DNA of 64,000 nt. Source: Labilibacter marinus. Its GTDB lineage: Bacteria; Bacteroidota; Bacteroidia; Bacteroidales; Marinilabiliaceae. The position numbers and the translations under genes are program-made. Below are positions 44,867 through 54,214 of this stretch, one piece after another. The notes beneath the pieces were generated by a model, which saw nothing but the letters and a program-made list of their open reading frames with translations, searched no databases and was not told where the DNA came from. The DNA is taken from the NCBI RefSeq assembly GCF_001659685.2, contig NZ_LXYE02000018.1:62001-126000 (forward strand). The letters run 5' to 3'. Every line of letters starts with the position of its first letter. Within the stretch, counting starts at the first letter, position 1.

Positions 44867-46885
44867 CTATTTCAGCACTAGATGAACTACTTCTTTATAA
44901 TACTCATCCTGAATCAATAAAAAATACATACCCTTATTTAAAGATGATAAATCCAACTCGTTTCTACCTTTAAATCCCTGAATAGACATTGCTTTAATAC
45001 CTGTTAGACTATATATTTCCAGTCTTGCGTCATTAGTGACATCTACAAAAACAATCCCTTGGGATGGATTAGGATATACCGATACTTGCATTACATTCTT
45101 CTTTACAAGCACTGTGGCATTTTCAATTTTAACGACTACCTTATCTTCTTCCGAATCTGTAAAACCATCGTTTACCACTAGCTTAACTTCATATTCCGAA
45201 ACATCGGTATTCTGAGGAATCATAAATGTAGGTTTTGCTGGATCAGACAAATCCAGACTAACACCAACAGGTGCATACCAATTATAACTTAACTCATCCC
45301 CATCAGAATCTACAGAACCTGAACCATCCAATACAACCAATTCTCCTTCTTGTGCATTTAAATCGGTACCTGCATCAGCAACAGGGCTTGTATTTAATTC
45401 CTGCTTATAGACTATCACATTATCGTACAGCCATTCTTCACCTCCTACATTATCATTCACATTAAAAAAGAAGGCCAGTTTATTAAAAGTAGCCGTAGCA
45501 CTTTCAGCTCCAACAATTTCAGAAAAATCAAGTCGAACCAGCTGCCAATCACTATCTTCATTGGGTGTGACATATGCATCAATCTGCGTTTCGCCAGTCA
45601 CATCATCATTTTCGAGCTTTACATACATTTGCGAAGCTGACGGCGCACGCACAGCAAACTCAATGTAATCTAACTCCGAGTATTTGATATCTTCTTCAAA
45701 AATAACCCACGCACAATTGTTCCATGCTTTATTAGCTGGGGTAGTATATCTACACACATTAGCCGAAGAGTTCACCTGACTTGCATCTGAGTTATTAACT
45801 ACCTCAGCCGTTCCATTCCATCCGCCTTGTTGGTACGGAATATCTTCAAAATCGACAATAGCAGTAGGCTTTGTGACTATATCCCCTTGCCATCCGGGCA
45901 TCTCATCAAGGGTAATTATCTTAGGGTTGTTGTACGTATCTATAATTTGTTGAACGGTATTGGTGGCATTATCGTTCGCATCCACATATAAGCCATAGGC
46001 CCAAGTCATAAAAAACGACATTTGAGGCTGATTGTTGATAACCGACTCTGATGGAAGATGAAAACATTCTCCAAAAGCAACTGGCTTTCCATTGGCTTCA
46101 GCTACTAAGGAATTATAAAAGCTTAAATCGTAAAAACCATTGCCATAAATATCAACCGCTGCAATATCAAAATAATCTTCGCCAGGATTATACTGAGCAT
46201 AGTTGGCATGAATATCTTGCACATCCCAAGTCCAAATTAGATTAGTTAAACCTAAGTCGTTGCTCATGTAATCATGCGTCATTTTCCAAAGCGCCTTCGT
46301 ATTTTCGGCACCCATTGAATTCCACCAAAATATAGTTTGGTTTTGTTCGTGAAAAGGACGCCAAACAACCTCAACACCCTTACCTTTTAAGTATTGTAAA
46401 TAAGGAGCAGCTATGTTATCAATTCTGTCTTTCCAGATACCATTTAAAGTTCCGCCATCTGTTAACAGGTCGCTCCACTGCACGGAAGAGAGCGCACTTA
46501 TTATTCCTCCGTTCCAGTTACATGGTTCCGATTGGGTTGGAGGACAAGCATGCCACATCATGTTTACCATGGCTCCTTTATTCCATTGACTTTCGGCTTC
46601 GTAGGTTATTTCCCATCGCATATCAGCATTGCCATGAAACAATAAATCACAACCATAGATAGCAGGATATTTACCCGTTACATTATATACCTCTTCTGTC
46701 CAATAACTGGCGTCGGTGGGTGAACCCTGATAGGGCTTTTGATCATTATGCTGACCAGATAGTAATTGATTTCCTGAGATACTATACAGGTAGTTAAGTG
46801 TTTTGAATTTTGTTTGAGCTGTACTTAGCGTAGGGATTAAAACACTAATAAACAAAGCAAATATCAAGCAGGTAGAGTTTTTCAT
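44867..46885 (-). CDS. Secreted GH26 beta-mannanase with CBM-like, PKD-like and T9SS sorting domains
   Basis: A 672-residue exported enzyme with signal peptide (ends near TAQ, 24). The GH26 TIM barrel (about 28-325) has acid/base E180 in VVWRPFHEQN and nucleophile E273 in KPVAFGECFH; the HN-type substrate wall SGQHND is near 45. A carbohydrate-binding-like beta-sandwich follows (about 344-492, IVDFEDIPYQQGGW, WLYDNVIVYKQE). A PKD/cadherin-like domain (about 499-590, PVADAGTDLNAQEGELVVLD) and a T9SS type A sorting domain (about 600-672, SVYPNPSQGIVFV) complete it. It cuts beta-1,4-mannan internally outside the cell. A hairpin without T-tract separates it from the upstream esterase gene. Confidence 0.92.
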   Translation of the reverse strand: MKNSTCLIFALFISVLIPTLSTAQTKFKTLNYLYSISGNQLLSGQHNDQKPYQGSPTDASYWTEEVYNVTGKYPAIYGCDLLFHGNADMRWEITYEAESQWNKGAMVNMMWHACPPTQSEPCNWNGGIISALSSVQWSDLLTDGGTLNGIWKDRIDNIAAPYLQYLKGKGVEVVWRPFHEQNQTIFWWNSMGAENTKALWKMTHDYMSNDLGLTNLIWTWDVQDIHANYAQYNPGEDYFDIAAVDIYGNGFYDLSFYNSLVAEANGKPVAFGECFHLPSESVINNQPQMSFFMTWAYGLYVDANDNATNTVQQIIDTYNNPKIITLDEMPGWQGDIVTKPTAIVDFEDIPYQQGGWNGTAEVVNNSDASQVNSSANVCRYTTPANKAWNNCAWVIFEEDIKYSELDYIEFAVRAPSASQMYVKLENDDVTGETQIDAYVTPNEDSDWQLVRLDFSEIVGAESATATFNKLAFFFNVNDNVGGEEWLYDNVIVYKQELNTSPVADAGTDLNAQEGELVVLDGSGSVDSDGDELSYNWYAPVGVSLDLSDPAKPTFMIPQNTDVSEYEVKLVVNDGFTDSEEDKVVVKIENATVLVKKNVMQVSVYPNPSQGIVFVDVTNDARLEIYSLTGIKAMSIQGFKGRNELDLSSLNKGMYFLLIQDEYYKEVVHLVLK

Positions 46886-46949
46886 AAATCATTAGTTTTA
46901 ATTAATAACCTGAGTTCGACATAAACCGATACATAATTACATAAGCTAG

Positions 46950-46976
46950 CTGGCATGATACTTAAAACCATGCCAG
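46950..46976 (-). other. Hairpin without T-tract between the esterase and GH26 genes
   Basis: CTGGCATG (46950-46957) and CATGCCAG (46969-46976) are a perfect 8-base inverted repeat with an 11-base loop. No T-tract follows leftward, so it is more likely an mRNA-stabilising or processing hairpin than a terminator. Confidence 0.5.
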
Positions 46977-46998
46977 TTACTTATATGAAACCCTTAAG

Positions 46999-48972
46999 TT
47001 AAAGAGATGAAACAATCATTTTTCGGGTTTCTACATAACCATTTACCTTGATCGTATAAAAATAAATACCTGAAGAAAGATTGTCTGAATTAAATTCGAC
47101 AGAATGAGATCCAGCATTTAAAGACGACCCAACCAGCTCTGTAATTTCAGCTCCTTGAGCACTATATACCTTTAAAGACACCTGACCAGCTTGAGCGATA
47201 TTAAATGATATTTTTGCAGAGTTAGAAACAGGATTCGGCACGTTTTGGCCTAATTTATATCCTTCAAACCTATTGTCATTTACATCAGTAGCACCTCCAT
47301 TTAATATCTCCATCATTTTATTGGCATATCTACTTCCTAACTCCCTTACACCAGCGGCATCAAAATGAATATTATCATCTTGAATAGTACATCCACTTGA
47401 AGAAATGACATGAGCCGTTGAAACGGTAGAAGGTAATTGATCGATGATTGTATTCATATCTGAAAGCTGACCTCCTTGGTCGGAATGGCCTACTTGCCCA
47501 GCTAGTAATGGAACTTCATTTGCATTCAGGGAAAGATCTGTTAGCATATTATTATATACAGACTGTACGTAAGATGGCCAATTTGCATCTCCAGCATTGG
47601 TTTCTCCTTGATGAAGAAGAATACCCTTAATGACCCCACTTTTTTGTGCTTCCTTGGCCAAATCGATTAAGTGCTGATATGGATTTCTGCCATAAGCATC
47701 TAATTTATCCTGAAACCAGGCATCAGGATAAGTATCTAAATAATCTCCGTAAATATCCTTATCAAACACTCGAATATCGGAACCTCCAATAGCTACATGC
47801 ACCACTCCAACACTTACCTCATTTGGAAGATTATCTACCATGGTGCGTCCGAAATAATCAGCCACAGACAGGCCTGTATAACATTGGCACAAAGGAGCAA
47901 TGGCAGAATACCACTTGCCGCTTTCTCTTCCTAAGTTAGGACAGCTTAATGATTGCATCACTTGAAAACGACTTTTGGCCACTCTGTCTTGCGCTTCAGG
48001 TATAGCGGCTCCTTCCATATTGGATTGTCCGAAACAAATATAAATATGAAAGTTAGGATCGTAAGCGAAGGTATTTCCATTTGGCTCGTTCATATTCACT
48101 AGAGCTTCAGTGTATGCATTGTAATCCGCATCTGGAAGTGCCTCAAGTCGGGCAATATACACTTTATCACCACTGATGGTTACGCCATTTTGATCTCCCG
48201 TATAAACATAACTAGTAACGCCTTGTGCTGCCGTTGTTACATATATATTCCCAGAAGCTGCTTCAGGGTCTTCAATAAAAATATTTGTTCCCGTAGAAAG
48301 TGGATCATTCTCCCACGTTAGAGTAAAGCTATCACTAGTAACATTCGTTACCTGCACATTCATAGGCGCTACAGGCTCTAGATCAGGCTCGCTCACTGTT
48401 TTGGTAAGACTATACCACATTTTTTGCGAAGTGTGTGCCAACTCCTCGTAACTCCAGTCGGTATCAGTCCAACTAACCTGATCTGATAAATAATCTAGAG
48501 GTGTTGCCAAAGACATTTCATCAGCACTTGAACCTGCTTCGATATTCAATATATAATCTACGCCTCCAACTGTAATGGTTACAGCCGTTCCGTCCAACAC
48601 CCATGTACCTGTTCCAGTAGGTACGGTACGTAAACGATCTGTAAAGTCCCAACTCTTATCAGTATCTGTAAATGCACCATTAAGCCCATCTTCACCAACA
48701 TTATTTTCATAGGTTCCAATTGGTTTGCCATCGCCATTAGTTCCTGTTTCGGTAAACGTAATTACATTATCCAATTCAGGATTAAGAGCAGGCAAATAAT
48801 TTGTAATCATTTCATACTTGTCCCATCCCCATTCTTCCCAGTTGAAGTTATTGGCATAAATACCAATCTCTTTTACATACCAAGTTCCGTCAATAGATGA
48901 ACTAGTCGTATTTGAATAAGCATTAAAAAAGCTTAGAATCGCTAATAAAATAAGTGTAGATAATTTTTTCAT
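46999..48972 (-). CDS. Secreted SGNH carbohydrate acetylesterase with N-terminal accessory domain and T9SS sorting domain
   Basis: A 657-residue exported protein. After the signal peptide (about 1-20) residues 28-191 form a domain shared with the PUL surface lipoprotein at 58031 (VITFTETGTNGDGKPIGTYE). A fibronectin III-like module follows (about 200-290). The SGNH/sialate O-acetylesterase-like catalytic domain (about 307-560) has nucleophile S317 in CFGQSNMEG, VAIGGSDIRVFDK, LLHQGETNAGD and the Asp-x-x-His block DDNIHFDAAG (H537). The C-terminal T9SS sorting domain (about 575-657) contains LGQNVPNPVSNSAKISFNI. It likely removes acetyl groups from mannan. Its catalytic domain is paralogous to the protein at 54295. 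Confidence 0.88.
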   Translation of the reverse strand: MKKLSTLILLAILSFFNAYSNTTSSSIDGTWYVKEIGIYANNFNWEEWGWDKYEMITNYLPALNPELDNVITFTETGTNGDGKPIGTYENNVGEDGLNGAFTDTDKSWDFTDRLRTVPTGTGTWVLDGTAVTITVGGVDYILNIEAGSSADEMSLATPLDYLSDQVSWTDTDWSYEELAHTSQKMWYSLTKTVSEPDLEPVAPMNVQVTNVTSDSFTLTWENDPLSTGTNIFIEDPEAASGNIYVTTAAQGVTSYVYTGDQNGVTISGDKVYIARLEALPDADYNAYTEALVNMNEPNGNTFAYDPNFHIYICFGQSNMEGAAIPEAQDRVAKSRFQVMQSLSCPNLGRESGKWYSAIAPLCQCYTGLSVADYFGRTMVDNLPNEVSVGVVHVAIGGSDIRVFDKDIYGDYLDTYPDAWFQDKLDAYGRNPYQHLIDLAKEAQKSGVIKGILLHQGETNAGDANWPSYVQSVYNNMLTDLSLNANEVPLLAGQVGHSDQGGQLSDMNTIIDQLPSTVSTAHVISSSGCTIQDDNIHFDAAGVRELGSRYANKMMEILNGGATDVNDNRFEGYKLGQNVPNPVSNSAKISFNIAQAGQVSLKVYSAQGAEITELVGSSLNAGSHSVEFNSDNLSSGIYFYTIKVNGYVETRKMIVSSL

Positions 48973-49070
48973 ATGTGTATAAATTAATATTAAGACTAAG
49001 TATAAACCTGCTTGCGGCAGGCCATAGTCGTCAAGCTAATGAATTAAACATTTTAGAATCATGTAAATCG

Positions 49071-49098
49071 ATTCCCCTCCTTAATTAAGGAGGGGAAT
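49071..49098. repeat. Perfect 28-bp palindrome
   Basis: The half-site ATTCCCCTCCTTAA (49071-49084) is followed without spacer by its exact reverse complement (49085-49098). It lies about 100 bases upstream of the SGNH esterase gene and downstream of its inferred promoter, so it would be in the mRNA leader. Confidence 0.8.
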
Positions 49099-49233
49099 TT
49101 ATTAACAGTATTTGTAAGAAAACACTTGATATGCACCTGTACATTTTAGCTATCAAGATCTCCTTACGCCTTCCTATTTTTATTAATATTTTCACTATTA
49201 CATCAAAAAACATTCATTAAATTACATACATCA

Positions 49234-49306
49234 AAAATCTAAATATCAACTCAATATAAATTTGTAATTAAAACTAAATACTAATGATTTCCTGAAATCA
49301 TCATAG
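49234..49306 (-). promoter_or_regulatory. Inferred promoter and operator of the esterase-GH26 unit
   Basis: Read leftward: an inverted repeat whose plus-strand halves are CTAATGATTT (49281-49290) and AAATCATCATAG (49295-49306), then CAAATTTATA (49255-49264), then TAGATTTTTG (49232-49241). The same elements in the same order lie upstream of susC (63741-63824). I infer a common regulator-binding site and promoter, with a leader of roughly 250 bases. Confidence 0.5.
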
Positions 49307-49356
49307 TTGAATACTTCTTAAACCCGCAATATGCATTAGAAAATCTATTACGAAAT

Positions 49357-49450
49357 GAAACTACTTCTAATCAAGAAGTAAACTAACTTGTCTCAACTTA
49401 CCATAGCGGTGCTATGATTCGTCTCAACAAGTCCTTGATTATTTAGTTTC
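49357..49450. repeat. 94-base nested inverted repeat
   Basis: Four successive pairs of arms fold into one long interrupted hairpin: GAAACTA (49357) with TAGTTTC (49444), AATCAAG (49369) with CTTGATT (49434), ACTTGT (49386) with ACAAGT (49427), and CATAGC (49402) with GCTATG (49411). It looks like a structured non-coding repeat or a remnant of a small mobile element. Confidence 0.55.
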
Positions 49451-49565
49451 TGATTATTGCTACGCTCAGCAAAGTTTAATCAAGCTTAAATTTGCCTTCT
49501 CTTATCGCAATAATTGTACTTTCATTCCTCATTACAATATTCTAATACATAATCCGGGTTAAACG

Positions 49566-49592
49566 AAAAAAAGGAGCCCAATGCTGGACTCC
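49566..49592 (-). terminator. Terminator of the CE1-like esterase gene
   Basis: GGAGCCCA (49573-49580) pairs with TGGACTCC (49585-49592) with one mismatch, followed leftward by seven T's. It lies 26 bases after the stop codon at 49618. Confidence 0.75.
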
Positions 49593-49617
49593 TCTAATCA
49601 TACTCAATACTATATAT

Positions 49618-50736
49618 TTACTTAAAAAGAAGCTGAGAAATATCCCGCAAATCTTTTCGCCATACCAACCAAGAGTGACCTCCTGGTCTTTCGCTATATT
49701 TATAAGTTATACCTGCTTCTTTAAAAAGATCAAGTGTTTCCATTCCATTATCATAAGCTAAATCCTCCTTTCCTCCTTGCGTAAAATATAAGAGCTCCAC
49801 AGACTGCTTAAATACCTTAGATACTTTTTTGAGCTGATCCAATCGAGCTTGTTTATCATCAACGGTTCCTCTTTTTGCCTTCCAACTATCACTTAACCAC
49901 CAACCAGAACTTAACACGCCTATGTAACTGAATTCATCAGGATGATTAGTGACCACTTCAAGCGTTTCTAAACCGCCCATTGATAACCCCATAATGGCAC
50001 GGTGCTTAGCATCTGCATAAGTAGGATAATTTTCTTCTATAAATGGAACAAGATCATTCATAAAATCCTTTTTAAACAAAGGAACTCGATCTAAAATATG
50101 CTCTGTTTCAATAGTGCCATTAGGCATTACCACAATCATAGGCTCAATCTTACCTTCGGCCAATAAATTATCGAAGATATTTCCTGCACAACCAATGGTT
50201 GACCAAGCCATATCCGTTCCTCCACCTCCGTGTATCAGGTATAACACAGGCAGTTTTTCTTTTGATTTTTCAAAACCTGCTGGCGTCCAAATGTGCACTC
50301 TACGGGTTTTATTCAAAGTATTTGAAAAGTAATAACGCTGCGACATTGCTCCATGAGGAATATCTTTTCTCATTCCAAAAAAGTCATGCCCATTACCAAC
50401 CAGCAACAATGCTTTTGTTTCTTGTGAAGACGAGGCCATTGGGTCATATACGTTTACACCATCCACCACAAAGTGATAATGATAAGCCCCTTTTTGCACA
50501 TTGCTATAAATCCCTTCCCAAACGCCATCTTTATCTTTCTTGAACTCTACTTTATCCCAAATGCCATCGGCAACTAATTTTACATTGTTTGCCTCTGGGG
50601 CATAAATACGGAACGCCACTTTATTATTTGGCAACACCTCGGTTGACTTAAAATTTTTGTCTGACATGGCTTGCTGAGCTTGCACTAAAACAAACATGCT
50701 CATACAACACATAACTATGAAGATTAGCTTTTTCAT
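49618..50736 (-). CDS. CE1-like esterase with N-terminal E-set (CBM48-like) domain
   Basis: A 372-residue exported alpha/beta hydrolase. The signal peptide ends near AQA (21). The N-terminal immunoglobulin-like E-set/CBM48-type domain (about 30-110) contains VAFRIYAPEANNVKLVAD. The esterase-D type domain (about 130-372) has VLYLIHGGGGTDMAW (oxyanion region), nucleophile S252 in IMGLSMGGLETLEV and His in RPGGHSWLVWRK. This arrangement is known from acetyl- and feruloyl-esterases and from some periplasmic glycan esterases. In this PUL deacetylation of mannan or its oligomers is likely. It has its own terminator and is separated by another terminator from the symporter. Confidence 0.87.
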   Translation of the reverse strand: MKKLIFIVMCCMSMFVLVQAQQAMSDKNFKSTEVLPNNKVAFRIYAPEANNVKLVADGIWDKVEFKKDKDGVWEGIYSNVQKGAYHYHFVVDGVNVYDPMASSSQETKALLLVGNGHDFFGMRKDIPHGAMSQRYYFSNTLNKTRRVHIWTPAGFEKSKEKLPVLYLIHGGGGTDMAWSTIGCAGNIFDNLLAEGKIEPMIVVMPNGTIETEHILDRVPLFKKDFMNDLVPFIEENYPTYADAKHRAIMGLSMGGLETLEVVTNHPDEFSYIGVLSSGWWLSDSWKAKRGTVDDKQARLDQLKKVSKVFKQSVELLYFTQGGKEDLAYDNGMETLDLFKEAGITYKYSERPGGHSWLVWRKDLRDISQLLFK

Positions 50737-50820
50737 GATTTTATTAAAATTAAGGTTTATAGATTGAAGAATGCAACAACACTATCTTTCAAGAATTAGT
50801 TCGTCGCTATTTTGAAAAAC

Positions 50821-50856
50821 AAAAACAGCCTATTCTAAATAAAATAAGCTGTTTTT
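50821..50856 (-). terminator. Terminator of the symporter gene
   Basis: A 14-base stem with one mismatch (AAAAACAGCCTATT at 50821-50834 with AATAAGCTGTTTTT at 50843-50856), followed leftward by T-rich sequence. It ends the long susC-to-symporter transcript. Confidence 0.85.
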
Positions 50857-50879
50857 GAAGTGGTAGTTAATATTTGGTT

Positions 50880-52514
50880 TTATCTAAAAATGAAATACAT
50901 GGTAAAACATGCGATGACTAAAAGCAGTGACAGCACTCTAAAATTCTTGTACCAAACCACCCCTTTAAGCTCTTCTGTTTCTTCGTGCCATATTTTAACC
51001 GTCCAGGTGTTTTGCGCCACCTTTTCTGCATCTGGCAAACGAGTCAATAAGCTCACCAACACATTTACACTCATACTAAAGGCCATTACTACAGGCGCAA
51101 TAATTAAGAAGTGATACGGGATAGTTACATCCATTACATATTTGGCCACCATAATAATTATAGCCACTAATATACCTGATATTAATCCCCAAAGGGCACC
51201 AAATTGATTTGAACGCTTCCAAAATAATCCTAAAAAGAAAGTACCTACAATGGGTGGTGCTAAATACGAAACCACCTCTTGATAATACGATACTAAAGAA
51301 TCGAAACTGGCGATAAATGGCGCCCATACTACGGCAAAAACTAAAACAACAATGGATGTTATTCTACCCACTTTAACTAACTTTTTGCTATCTGCTTTTT
51401 TATCGAAACGCGAGTAAAAGTCCATGGTAAATAAGGTAGATACCGAACTTAAGGTAGCACTTAAGGTAGAGGTTAAAGCGGAAATCATGGCAGCTAATAT
51501 TAAACCAATCAAGCCTACTGGCAATAACTTCACGATTAATCGAGGATAAACCTGATCGGTATTAATTCCAAAACCTTCTTTTAAGGCTCCACCACTAATC
51601 ATATCCGTAGGAAGATTCTCAACTCCAAATAAGTTAATACCTCGCCCGATTAATCCAGGTAAGATGAAAATAAATAGAGTGAATAGATAAAGAAAGCCTA
51701 CAAACAAAACTCCTTTACGACCTTGATCGATGGACTTGGCCGACAATACACGTTGCACCATTACCTGGTTATTGGCCCAAAAATAGAAACCTAAAATGGG
51801 TATTCCGACCCACATACCTAACCAAGGTACGGTAGGATCATCCAAAGAACGAGTAAGCTTTAGCCAAACACCTTCACCAAAGCGATTATACAATTCTTCC
51901 CATCCACCTATTTCATCCAAAGCGAAGAAATAAAGAATACCAGAACCAATGATAAGGATAGTAGCTTGAATCATATCGGCATTAATGGCAGAAGATAAAC
52001 CTCCTACAATAGTGTAAGATCCCGCTACAGCAGCCATAATTACAATAATCCAAAACAAATCTACTTCCGGAAAGATTAATTTAATAATTAGAGCTCCAGT
52101 ATACAGAGTGGCTGCCGCATCAAGGAATACATTACCAAATATTGTTATAAACGAAAAGTAATATCTCGAACGTTTATCGAATCGTTTTTCAAGAAACTCA
52201 GGCATGGTAAAAATGCCCGACTTAATATAGAATGGCAGAAAGAACAACGCGAAAAACACCATTACTAAAACTGAAATCCAGTTATAATTAAAAACAGCTA
52301 TTCCACTAATAAATCCTTCGCCTGAATGTCCCATTAGGGTAGAACTTGACACACTTGCCGCAAAAAGCGACAAACCAACCACAGGCCAAGTCATATTTCT
52401 TCCTGCTAGAAAGTAAGAATCTGAATCCTCACTTTTTCCATTTTTTAAAGCCCACCATACAATTCCAACGATGAAAACCACCAGAATAGTAATATCTATT
52501 GCACCTATATTCAT
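50880..52514 (-). CDS. Sodium:solute symporter (SSS/SGLT family)
   Basis: A 544-residue inner-membrane transporter with about 14 helices. It begins IDITILVVFIVGIVWWALKN and carries SYFLAGRNMTWPVVGLSLFAASVSSS, GGLSSAINADMIQ and LIGLILAAMISALTSTLSATLSSVSTLF, all typical of sugar-type SSS proteins. Placed with a cytoplasmic GH130 phosphorylase, it probably imports mannose, mannobiose or a mannosyl-glucose disaccharide. It is the last gene of the main PUL transcript. The short leader contains a diverged AGTATAAAG repeat (52521-52553). Confidence 0.92.
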   Translation of the reverse strand: MNIGAIDITILVVFIVGIVWWALKNGKSEDSDSYFLAGRNMTWPVVGLSLFAASVSSSTLMGHSGEGFISGIAVFNYNWISVLVMVFFALFFLPFYIKSGIFTMPEFLEKRFDKRSRYYFSFITIFGNVFLDAAATLYTGALIIKLIFPEVDLFWIIVIMAAVAGSYTIVGGLSSAINADMIQATILIIGSGILYFFALDEIGGWEELYNRFGEGVWLKLTRSLDDPTVPWLGMWVGIPILGFYFWANNQVMVQRVLSAKSIDQGRKGVLFVGFLYLFTLFIFILPGLIGRGINLFGVENLPTDMISGGALKEGFGINTDQVYPRLIVKLLPVGLIGLILAAMISALTSTLSATLSSVSTLFTMDFYSRFDKKADSKKLVKVGRITSIVVLVFAVVWAPFIASFDSLVSYYQEVVSYLAPPIVGTFFLGLFWKRSNQFGALWGLISGILVAIIIMVAKYVMDVTIPYHFLIIAPVVMAFSMSVNVLVSLLTRLPDAEKVAQNTWTVKIWHEETEELKGVVWYKNFRVLSLLLVIACFTMYFIFR

Positions 52515-52520
52515 ATTTTT

Positions 52521-52553
52521 AGTATAAAGACAAAAGTATAAAGTATTAAGACC
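52521..52553. repeat. Diverged AGTAT(C/A)AAG repeat before the symporter gene
   Basis: The run starts AGTATAAAGACAAAAGTATA and continues with AAGTATTAAGACC. It resembles the AGTATCAAG repeats in the biotin operon in length, phase and position (between a start codon and the upstream gene) but differs at several bases. Confidence 0.4.
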
Positions 52554-52595
52554 TAGAAATCATCCTAAAAAATAAGACTTTACAGTTCTATTAAT

Positions 52596-54113
52596 TTAAT
52601 AATCAAGTGATGTAAGAAGAATAAAACTATTGGCTGGCACATCCAGTTTAAGTCCGTTTTTTGCTTTAATATCCTTCTCTGTAGGAACAGGAAAACCATT
52701 CTCATCAACAGCTCTTTCTCCATCCATATAAACAAACTTCTTTAAAGGCTTTGAGCTTTGCACGCCAAGTGATATCGATTGTGCCATACCCGAATTATTT
52801 ACTAAAGCAACAGTAACATCATCCTTGTATACGCCAGCTGTTAAACGCAGTCCTTCAATACCTGTGGTATCTGTTTCTACAATTTCGCTTCCTGTAGGAA
52901 AATAGCGACATAGCAAAGACCATGAATAAAACCAAGGTCTCATATTCTCATCCTCGGGATTATTGCATAACTCTGCACCTAAGCTATTCCACATTCCCCA
53001 ACGCTTCAATTCGTTTTTGTTACCCAAATCGCCACAGGTATGCATCGCGTCATCCAAAGCCCAAGCCGCAGCACCTGAGTAACCTGCATTCATACTTTGA
53101 ATAACAGCATCGGCCATATCTACACCATAGCTATATTTAAAAACATCAAACTGACTATCTTCACAAGCATACGGATCTTGAGCTGCTTTTTCCTGATTCT
53201 CTTTTCCATTGCGACTAAAACCCAACTCGCCAAAAATGATTTGTTTGTTGGTATGCTTCATTAATTGAGCAATGTCGCCATGGTATTTTTTAAAACCTCC
53301 GCTTCGCACTAATTCATAATCTGTATAATCGTGCACTTCGTAAATACCCACAATATCATCTAGCTGTTTCGCTGTTTCTTCTACCCAACCAGCACCTGTA
53401 TAGGTTGATCTAGGATTATCGTAACGCGTTACGGCATCTGGTCCTGCAACAGTAATATATTTATCCAAGCCTCTTTCTTTAAGTGCCTCAGCCAGTAACT
53501 TTACTCCTTCGCTCCATTCAACAAAATCACCTTTCGTACTTGCCCAATCTCCATTAGGCTCATTGACTAGGTTGTAATATTTTAAACAGGTATAACCACG
53601 GGTATTAATTAAATAATCTAAATACTCCACCACTATTTTTATCCATTTAGGATCGTTGGCTCCCGTAAATTTATCACCATGACCAGCATCTGTATCGTGC
53701 ATTTTGTATGGCGTTCCCCATTCTCCAAACAACACTTCAATATTGTTCTTCTGTGCGTAACCTAATATCTTTTCTAAAGCTTTAATTTCGGGCGTATTAA
53801 AATCAAGGATAGGCTCATCGTTTTTATCAAACCCAACTAAATACCTCCAATTGGCCTGATCTAGCACCCTAAACATTTTAGGTTGCATATAATCCAAACG
53901 CTGAAAATTCATTTCCCATTTTTCATCGGTCATCAGCTTTCCCCAATCGGCATTTTCCGTATCGGCATGAGGGTAAGCCGACCACTGAACACCATTACCA
54001 ATAAAATTATTGCTGATAGTTTTATCACGATGAATCTTAATCATATCCTCATCTACTTGTTGACAAGAGATCAAAGTCACTGCTATAATAAATATTGAAA
54101 GAATGTGTCTCAT
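52596..54113 (-). CDS. Lipid-anchored clan GH-A-like glycoside hydrolase, paralogue A
   Basis: A 505-residue lipoprotein (lipobox LISC, Cys at 17). It has a short N-terminal beta strand block (FIGNGVQWSAYPHAD), a TIM barrel with acid/base E185 in YNLVNEPNGDW and nucleophile E296 in IIFGELGFSRNG, and a C-terminal beta-sandwich (about 420-505). The pattern resembles GH5/GH30/GH39-type enzymes, but I cannot place it in a family. It is a full-length paralogue of the protein at 56387. I start at the ATG at 54111-54113; an in-frame TTG 24 bases upstream is less likely. A beta-mannosidase or mannobiohydrolase role is plausible. Confidence 0.8.
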   Translation of the reverse strand: MRHILSIFIIAVTLISCQQVDEDMIKIHRDKTISNNFIGNGVQWSAYPHADTENADWGKLMTDEKWEMNFQRLDYMQPKMFRVLDQANWRYLVGFDKNDEPILDFNTPEIKALEKILGYAQKNNIEVLFGEWGTPYKMHDTDAGHGDKFTGANDPKWIKIVVEYLDYLINTRGYTCLKYYNLVNEPNGDWASTKGDFVEWSEGVKLLAEALKERGLDKYITVAGPDAVTRYDNPRSTYTGAGWVEETAKQLDDIVGIYEVHDYTDYELVRSGGFKKYHGDIAQLMKHTNKQIIFGELGFSRNGKENQEKAAQDPYACEDSQFDVFKYSYGVDMADAVIQSMNAGYSGAAAWALDDAMHTCGDLGNKNELKRWGMWNSLGAELCNNPEDENMRPWFYSWSLLCRYFPTGSEIVETDTTGIEGLRLTAGVYKDDVTVALVNNSGMAQSISLGVQSSKPLKKFVYMDGERAVDENGFPVPTEKDIKAKNGLKLDVPANSFILLTSLDY

Positions 54114-54194
54114 CTTTGTTTTATTTTTCCGATGCAAAGATCTTTAGCTAGTCTTCCAACTGTATGATGCATCGGTATTATTAATTAATACATT

Positions 54195-54214
54195 CCCTGG
54201 GTTGAAACCCAGGG
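54195..54214. repeat. CCCTGGGTT palindrome, REP-like
   Basis: CCCTGGGTT (54195-54203) and AACCCAGGG (54206-54214) are a perfect 9-base inverted repeat around GA, followed by GCTATTTATGTTCAACCCC. The GGGTTGAAACCC core is a common dispersed palindrome in environmental Bacteroidota and some other phyla. There is no T-tract, so it is not a terminator. Confidence 0.65.

Larger units (their letters stand above)
48973..49617. other. 645-base intergenic region with promoter, operator-like and palindromic elements
   Basis: This gap between the esterase-GH26 unit and the CE1-like esterase is the largest non-coding stretch here. It contains a perfect 28-bp palindrome (49071-49098), a promoter/operator block (49234-49306), a nested inverted repeat (49357-49450), a small TTGCT/AGCAA hairpin (about 49456-49472) and the terminator of the CE1-like gene (49566-49592). 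No coding frame is supported. Confidence 0.65.

Noticed and set aside
50860-51114. Rightward open frame opposite the 3' end of the symporter gene
   Set aside because: It is antisense to a well-supported transporter, has no recognisable domain and no promoter or ribosome-binding signal; it is a shadow frame.
54114-54137. Longer start for the GH-A-like lipoprotein at a TTG
   Set aside because: It would put eight charged residues before an otherwise good lipoprotein signal peptide that starts at the ATG 54111-54113.
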